Assembly: GCA_030824255.1 (NCBI GenBank)
Contig: JAVBYB010000576.1
Span: 1 to 10,503 of the forward strand
Reading direction: 5' to 3'
DNA from: a bacterium
Lineage (GTDB): Bacteria > Pseudomonadota > Alphaproteobacteria > Caulobacterales > Hyphomonadaceae
DNA: 10,503 nt
Shown here: piece after piece, positions 6,921 to 10,503 of the stretch
Layout: each line of letters starts with the position of its first letter
Position numbering within the stretch: the stretch's first letter is position 1
Made by a program: the position numbers and the translations under genes
Notes under the pieces: generated by a model
Seen by the model: only the letters and a program-made list of their open reading frames with translations
Databases searched by the model: none
Told to the model about the DNA's origin: nothing

Positions 6921-6954
6921 CCCGAGGAGCCGTTCTCGGGCTTACCCGAGAATG
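6921..6954. terminator. Hairpin between convergent genes, possible terminator without T-run
   Basis: CGTTCTCGGG (6931-6940) pairs with CCCGAGAATG (6945-6954), 10 bp including one G-T(U), around a CTTA loop. An overlapping alternative pairs CCCGAG (6921-6926) with CTCGGG (6935-6940). It lies between the ends of the RibD-C gene (plus) and the phosphodiesterase gene (minus). No T-run follows on either strand, so it may only stabilise 3' ends or work with Rho. Confidence 0.45.
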
Positions 6955-6970
6955 ACCTTATGAGTGAAGG

Positions 6971-8011
6971 CTACTTCCCGAACTGAACGTCGTTGCGCAC
7001 CTTGTAGCCGGTGATCGGAAAGTCGGTGAAGAAGCCGTCGATCCCCAGCGCCAGGTATTTGCGCACCGTCGACTCGGGCGTCTCGCCTTTTACCGGCACG
7101 TCGTCGCGGAACGTCCACGGATGCACCGGAATGCCCTTGGCGTGGCTCGCTTCGACGATGCCCGTGGATTTCCCGTCCGCGTCGATCAGCAGCGAGAAGT
7201 TTGGCCCCAGCCCATCCCAGAATGGCGCGCCCGGCCGCGCCATCGCGCCGTCATAGCCCGCACGATCCGCCACCAGCATCACGACGGACACGTCCGTCAT
7301 GCCGTTGATCTTCTCTACGAAGTCCGGCTCGAACGACTGGATGAACACCGGCGCTCCCTTCGCGCCGAGGCCATGCTTGTCCAGCGCGGCGAGAATTTTC
7401 TCCGCCATGTCTGCCTTGCCGATCTGTGCGTGATAGGCGGGCGACTTCGCTTCCGGGTAGACGCACACCGGCTTGCCCGCCACCGTCTGACGCGACTTTG
7501 CAAGCTGGAGCACCTCATCGAACGTCGGTATCTGGTAGAGCCCGTCGAACACTTTGGCGCGCCCCCTGAAGGATTGCACCGCGCGCAGAGTCTTCAGTTC
7601 GGCGAGTGTGAAGTCCGCCACCCACCAGTCCTCACGGTCCTGGAATTCGGGATCGGGCGAGCGCCGCTTGCGGCTCGCAAACTCCGGCTTCGTGGCGACA
7701 TTCGTCGTGGTGGAGAGGAAGGTGTCGTGCCGCGCGACCAGCACGCCGTCCTTCGTGAACACCAGGTCCGGCTCGATGCAGTCCGCGCCATCGTTCAGCG
7801 CCCGCTGATACGCTTCCAGTGTGTGCTCGGGCAGGGCGCCTGAGGCGCCACGGTGACCGATCAGCAGCGGCTTCTCCCGGCCGAGCGACGCGTAGACCCA
7901 GCCGCCGCCTTCCCCGCCGCTCATTCCCGAGTCTCCCGTAGTTTCACATGCGGCTAGCGCCAGCATCGGGGCGAGGGCGAAAGCTGCCAGAATCCGCGCG
8001 TGTTTCATCAT
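6971..8011 (-). CDS. Lipoprotein glycerophosphodiester phosphodiesterase (GlpQ-type)
   Basis: The 346-residue protein hydrolyses glycerophosphodiesters (deacylated phospholipids) to glycerol-3-phosphate and an alcohol. It has a lipoprotein signal with lipobox LAAC (Cys 22), then a Gly-rich linker and a TIM-barrel GDPD domain from about residue 48 to the end. Catalytic and metal residues are present: GHRGASG with His 53 and Arg 54, EPD with Glu 80 and Asp 82, and RHD with His 95. Later blocks QIPTFDEVLQLAK, CVYPEAKSP, FIQSFEP and HPWTFR, and the closing GIDGFFTDFP, follow GlpQ-type enzymes. Lipid anchoring places it in the periplasm or outer membrane. The start is MMKHAR at 8011 (8008 is equally possible); the Shine-Dalgarno is weak (AGGGG, 13 bases off). 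Longer in-frame extensions to 8428 overlap the divergent gene and are not credible. No glycerol-3-phosphate transporter lies nearby. Confidence 0.93.
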   Translation of the reverse strand: MMKHARILAAFALAPMLALAACETTGDSGMSGGEGGGWVYASLGREKPLLIGHRGASGALPEHTLEAYQRALNDGADCIEPDLVFTKDGVLVARHDTFLSTTTNVATKPEFASRKRRSPDPEFQDREDWWVADFTLAELKTLRAVQSFRGRAKVFDGLYQIPTFDEVLQLAKSRQTVAGKPVCVYPEAKSPAYHAQIGKADMAEKILAALDKHGLGAKGAPVFIQSFEPDFVEKINGMTDVSVVMLVADRAGYDGAMARPGAPFWDGLGPNFSLLIDADGKSTGIVEASHAKGIPVHPWTFRDDVPVKGETPESTVRKYLALGIDGFFTDFPITGYKVRNDVQFGK

Positions 8012-8096
8012 GTGACTTATCGTTCCCCTGGGCGCCGCCTTGGTGGGCGCGACCTTGGCTTTGGCGATTGTAGCTGTCGAGGGCATACCCTGCCTA

Positions 8097-8116
8097 CCGT
8101 CACGGATTCTTGACGG
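8097..8116. promoter_or_regulatory. Inverted repeat in the phosphodiesterase/VTT divergent region
   Basis: CCGTCA (8097-8102) and TGACGG (8111-8116) form perfect 6-bp arms with an 8-base spacer. The right arm overlaps a TTGACG that could be a -35 box for the plus-strand membrane protein gene starting near 8148. A repressor bound here could block that promoter. The arms are short and chance is not excluded. Confidence 0.3.
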
Positions 8117-8147
8117 CGCAGATTCAAGGGCGCATTTCAGGCCGCTG

Positions 8148-8888
8148 ATGAACAAGCTGGTCGCCTTCCTCAACAACATGGACTCGCGGGCCTGGCGCAC
8201 CGTCTGGGTGTCGCTGCTCCTGCTGGCGGGGGTAGTCGGTCTCGTGGTCCTCGCTTCGGTCACCGGTTTTGCCGACCATATGGACGAAGAGCTGCTGGAG
8301 CTGCGCAATGGCCCGTGGGGGCTGCCGGCGACGATCGCGATGTTCATCATCACCAGCTTCCTTGCCGCCCCGCAATTCGTGCTGTTTGCGGCCTGCGTCG
8401 TCGCCTTCGGCCCCTGGCTCGGCTGCACCTATGCAATGATCGGCACGGTCATCGCCGCCTGGATTCACTTCTATCTCGGCCGTTTTGGCGGGGCCAAGCT
8501 GGTCCAGCGCTATGGCGGCGATACGGTGAACCGCCTGTCCGCCTTCATCGGGCGGAACGACTTTCTCGCCAGCCTGATCGTTCGCTCTGTCCCCACCGCC
8601 CCCGCCGTCGTCGTCAACATGGCCTTCGGCGCCAGCCAGGCAGGCTTCTGGCGTTACACGGCGGGCGTCATCGTGGGCTCCATCCCGAAAATTCTCATCG
8701 TCGCCCTGCTGGGCCAGTCGGTCCTGTCCGCCATGGGCGGCGGCATCGCGTTGGCGGTCGGCGGCGTCATCACGGTCGTGGCGATCTGGATCTCGGTCGC
8801 GCTGGCCGCTCGCAAGGCGGTGAGGGGAGAGCCCGCCCTCCAGAAGCCCGACGAAACTGCGCCGGGGTCCGATCCGGTCGCCGATTAG
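8148..8888 (+). CDS. TVP38/TMEM64-family (VTT domain) membrane protein
   Basis: The 246-residue protein has about six hydrophobic segments, and the VTT/SNARE-associated domain spans residues 55-195. Family marks are a proline inside the second helix region (FLAAPQFVLFAACVVAFGPWLG, 71-92), GRFGG (111-115) followed by an amphipathic linker, RSVPTAP (146-152) with Asn 157, and GVIVGSIP (173-180). VTT/DedA-like proteins are inner-membrane proteins, some acting as lipid scramblases or transporters in envelope homeostasis. The C-terminal 25 residues are polar and acidic. I set the start at 8148 (MNKLVAF) because upstream in-frame ATG 8040 would put a poor, non-hydrophobic-then-polar stretch in front and run through the divergent promoter. 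The Shine-Dalgarno is weak (CAGG). It pairs divergently with a lipid-degrading enzyme gene, which may hint at a shared envelope theme. Confidence 0.88.
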   Translation: MNKLVAFLNNMDSRAWRTVWVSLLLLAGVVGLVVLASVTGFADHMDEELLELRNGPWGLPATIAMFIITSFLAAPQFVLFAACVVAFGPWLGCTYAMIGTVIAAWIHFYLGRFGGAKLVQRYGGDTVNRLSAFIGRNDFLASLIVRSVPTAPAVVVNMAFGASQAGFWRYTAGVIVGSIPKILIVALLGQSVLSAMGGGIALAVGGVITVVAIWISVALAARKAVRGEPALQKPDETAPGSDPVAD

Positions 8889-8947
8889 GCCCAAAAGGGT
8901 GCGTTCTGCCTCGGTGGACCAGTCATAAAGGCTGCGATTTCCAAGAC

Positions 8948-8976
8948 TTGACGCCGTCTGCATCCCGCGTCATTGG
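8948..8976 (+). promoter_or_regulatory. Candidate promoter for the leuA leader
   Basis: TTGACG (8948-8953) is a near-consensus -35 box. At 17-base spacing the -10 position is CATTGG, which is weak. If used, transcription would begin at about 8983, almost at the leader-peptide ATG, so the leader would be nearly leaderless. A start further upstream is equally possible. Confidence 0.3.
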
Positions 8977-8983
8977 AACAATC

Positions 8984-9055
8984 ATGCGCAATCGGGGTCT
9001 GACCCTTCTTCTTTCCCTGCCGGGGCTGCTTAGCAGCCCCTGGGCGCGTTCGTGA
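8984..9055 (+). CDS. Leucine-rich leader peptide of leuA (leuL-type)
   Basis: A 23-codon open frame starts MRNRGLTLLLSLPGLLSS and ends PWARS before a TGA stop, 74 bases ahead of leuA. Seven of its 23 residues are leucine, including a run of three and a pair. Four of the seven codons are CTT, which is scarce in the surrounding genes, where CTC and CTG dominate. The peptide precedes the first committed enzyme of leucine synthesis, so it reads as the sensor of an attenuator: ribosome progress through the leucine codons (8999-9031) reports charged leucyl-tRNA. GGA at 8975-8977 is a weak ribosome site; a leaderless start is also possible. The frame is continuous with an upstream shadow frame across the end of the membrane protein gene, but that upstream part is not a real gene. 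Confidence 0.85.
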   Translation: MRNRGLTLLLSLPGLLSSPWARS

Positions 9056-9124
9056 CTGGCGGAGCCCGCTAGTCGCGCGTCCAGGGGTAAAGCCAAGCCC
9101 TTCGACAATGCCCTGACAGGACGC
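9022..9124 (+). promoter_or_regulatory. leuA attenuator RNA: four alternately pairing segments, Shine-Dalgarno in segment 4
   Basis: Segment 1, GGGGCTGC (9022-9029), pairs perfectly with GCAGCCCC (9033-9040) of segment 2. Segment 2 as a whole (9037-9049) can instead pair with segment 3 (9075-9087) over 13 bp with two G-U pairs, enclosing a further hairpin (9054-9062 with 9066-9074). Segment 3 can also pair with segment 4: GCGTCC (9077-9082) with GGACGC (9119-9124), plus AGGG (9083-9086) with CCCT (9111-9114) across a bulge. Segment 4 contains the leuA Shine-Dalgarno AGGA (9118-9121). Ribosome stalling at the leucine codons would mask segment 1, favour 2:3 and free the Shine-Dalgarno. Fluent translation would favour 3:4 and hide it. 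No U-tract follows any stem, so a standard terminator is not seen. Pairings are direct; the mechanism is inferred. Confidence 0.65.
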
Positions 9125-9129
9125 CCGAG

Positions 9130-10503
9130 ATGACCGCCCCCACCGCCATGAAGCCTGCTGGTCCGACCGTAGACGGTAAGGATCGCGTACTGATCTTCGA
9201 CACCACGATGCGCGATGGCGAACAATCGCCCGGCGCGTCGATGACGGTGCGCGAAAAGCTCGAACTCGCCGAACTGCTCGAAGAGATGAAGGTGGACATC
9301 TGCGAGGCTGGCTTCGCCGCTTCATCCGAGGGCGACTTCCAGTCCGTCTCCCAGATTGCCGAGCTGGCGAAAGACATGTCGATCTGCACGCTCGCCCGCT
9401 CCACGCTCACCGACATCGACAAGGCGGGTGAGGCCCTGCGGAAAGCGAAGAACCCCCGCATCCACACCTTCATCTCCACCAGCCCGGTGCACATGAAGCA
9501 CAAGCTGCGCATGGGCCCCAACGCCGTGCTCGAAGCCGTCGGCGCCTCCGTCACGCATTCCCGCAAGTTTGCGGGCGATGTCGAATGGTCGGCCGAGGAC
9601 GCCACCCGCACCGAGTTCGACTTCCTCTGCAAATGTATCGACGCCGCCATCGCGTCGGGCGCCACCGTCATCAACGTCCCCGATACGGTCGGCTATTCGC
9701 ATCCCGCCGAGTATGGCGAGCTGATCCGCCGCCTGATCGAGAACATCCCGGATTCCGATAAGGTCATCTGGTCCACGCATTGTCACAACGATCTCGGCCT
9801 CGCCGTCGCCAACTCGCTGGCCGGCGTGATGAATGGCGCCCGCCAGATCGAGTGCACGATCAACGGTATCGGCGAACGCGCCGGCAACGCTGCGCTGGAA
9901 GAGGCCGTCATGGCCCTCAAAGTGCGTGGCGACTCGCTGCCCTTCTACACCAACATCGTGACGCCGAAGCTCTCGCGCGCCTCGAAGATGGTCTCCTCCA
10001 TCACTGGCTTCCCGGTGCAGTACAACAAGGCCATCGTCGGCAAGAACGCCTTCGCGCATGAATCCGGCATCCACCAGGATGGCATGCTGAAGAACCGCGA
10101 GACCTACGAGATCATGCGCCCCGAGGATGTCGGCGTGCCGTCCACCTCGCTGATGCTGGGCAAGCTCTCCGGCCGCAACGCCTTCCGCGACAAGCTGGAT
10201 TCGCTGGGCTACGTGCTCGACGCCGATGCGCTGAACGACGCCTTCAAGCGCTTCAAGGATCTTGCCGACAAGAAGAAGCATGTCTTCGACGAAGACATCA
10301 TCGCCCTCGTCGACGATCAGATGGCCGGCAAGCAGGAGCGCATCACGCTCGCCCGCCTGAAAGTCGTGGCCGGCACGGATGGCCCGCAGACGGCCGACAT
10401 CGAACTCGCCATCGAGGGCGAGACCCGCGCCACGACCGCTACGGGCAACGGCCCGGTCGATGCCGTGTTCAACGGCATCCGCCAGCTCTGCCCGCACACC
10501 GCC
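9130..10503 (+). CDS. leuA: 2-isopropylmalate synthase (3' end outside window)
   Basis: LeuA condenses acetyl-CoA with 2-oxoisovalerate, the first committed step of leucine synthesis, and is feedback-inhibited by leucine through its C-terminal domain. The visible 458 residues open with a short extension, then the HMGL-like TIM barrel: FDTTMRDGEQSPG with Arg 28 and Asp 29 for substrate and metal, HTFISTSPVHMKHKLRM, VEWSAEDATRTEFDF, THCHNDLG with metal ligands His 217 and His 219, and NGIGERAGNAALEE with Asn 253. VGKNAFAHESGIHQDGMLKN leads into the linker, and the start of the regulatory domain follows from about residue 400. Family length is about 510-520, so some 50-60 residues are missing at the window edge. 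Two blocks differ slightly from the common pattern: DTTMRD (often DTTLRD) and AGFAASSEGDF (often GFPIASPGDF). AGGA lies 8 bases before the ATG. Expression is probably set by the leucine leader upstream. Confidence 0.96.
   Translation, partial: MTAPTAMKPAGPTVDGKDRVLIFDTTMRDGEQSPGASMTVREKLELAELLEEMKVDICEAGFAASSEGDFQSVSQIAELAKDMSICTLARSTLTDIDKAGEALRKAKNPRIHTFISTSPVHMKHKLRMGPNAVLEAVGASVTHSRKFAGDVEWSAEDATRTEFDFLCKCIDAAIASGATVINVPDTVGYSHPAEYGELIRRLIENIPDSDKVIWSTHCHNDLGLAVANSLAGVMNGARQIECTINGIGERAGNAALEEAVMALKVRGDSLPFYTNIVTPKLSRASKMVSSITGFPVQYNKAIVGKNAFAHESGIHQDGMLKNRETYEIMRPEDVGVPSTSLMLGKLSGRNAFRDKLDSLGYVLDADALNDAFKRFKDLADKKKHVFDEDIIALVDDQMAGKQERITLARLKVVAGTDGPQTADIELAIEGETRATTATGNGPVDAVFNGIRQLCPHTA

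Noticed and set aside
8012..8428. N-terminal extension of the phosphodiesterase frame
   Set aside because: The extension is Ser/Thr/Arg-rich, runs antisense through the VTT gene and would bury the lipoprotein signal; the start at 8011 or 8008 explains the protein fully.
8315..9055. A 246-codon plus-strand frame ending in the leucine leader
   Set aside because: The part before 8984 is an out-of-frame shadow of the VTT gene (Arg/His-rich). Only the last 24 codons make sense, as the separate leader peptide.
9054..9074. The hairpin GACTGGCGG/CCGCTAGTC as an intrinsic terminator of the leuA leader
   Set aside because: The stem is sound (9 bp with one G-U), but GCGCGTCC follows instead of a T-run; it is better explained as the inner part of the 2:3 structure.
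9322..10497. A 391-codon minus-strand frame opposite leuA
   Set aside because: The composition (Gly/Asp/Val/His-rich) is what the complement of GC-rich coding DNA yields, and the plus strand clearly encodes LeuA with all catalytic motifs.

Overview
The window reads as chromosomal DNA of a GC-rich alphaproteobacterium. The coding style (third positions rich in C and G), lipoprotein and outer-membrane signals typical of Gram-negatives, a K+-independent H+-translocating pyrophosphatase and a leucine-type leader in front of leuA all fit. A Caulobacterales/Hyphomonadaceae-like source is my guess only. There is no phage, insertion sequence, CRISPR array or tRNA/rRNA gene. The layout is compact, with genes on both strands and short intergenic regions that carry most of the interesting structure. 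No gene-free stretch exceeds 300 bases.

Left part (1-4486): the tail of a DUF3617-type secreted protein ends at a strong terminator. It is followed on the minus strand by an outer-membrane beta-barrel protein and, upstream of that, an EamA/DMT-family transporter. A divergent intergenic region separates these from hppA, a complete membrane pyrophosphatase that ends in a textbook terminator.

Middle part (4487-6954): a REP-like nested palindrome lies just after the hppA terminator. A flavodoxin-fold NADPH-dependent FMN reductase and an HxlR-type regulator follow as a divergent pair. The regulator overlaps tail-to-tail by 59 bp with a small proline-rich lipoprotein. Next comes a 66-residue protein made almost entirely of four DnaJ-type CxxC zinc motifs. 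A divergent promoter region with a 22-bp dyad leads to a RibD-C/DHFR-like reductase, and a hairpin follows that gene.

Right part (6971-10503): a lipoprotein glycerophosphodiester phosphodiesterase and a TVP38/VTT-family membrane protein are divergently arranged. The last gene is leuA (2-isopropylmalate synthase), cut by the window end.

The most notable element is the 240-bp region before leuA. It encodes a 23-residue leader peptide with seven leucines, four of them CTT. Four RNA segments follow that can pair 1:2, 2:3 or 3:4, and segment 4 contains the leuA Shine-Dalgarno. No U-tract is present. This suggests leucine-responsive attenuation acting on translation initiation (or through Rho) rather than through an intrinsic terminator. 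The pairings are read directly from the sequence; the mechanism is inferred.
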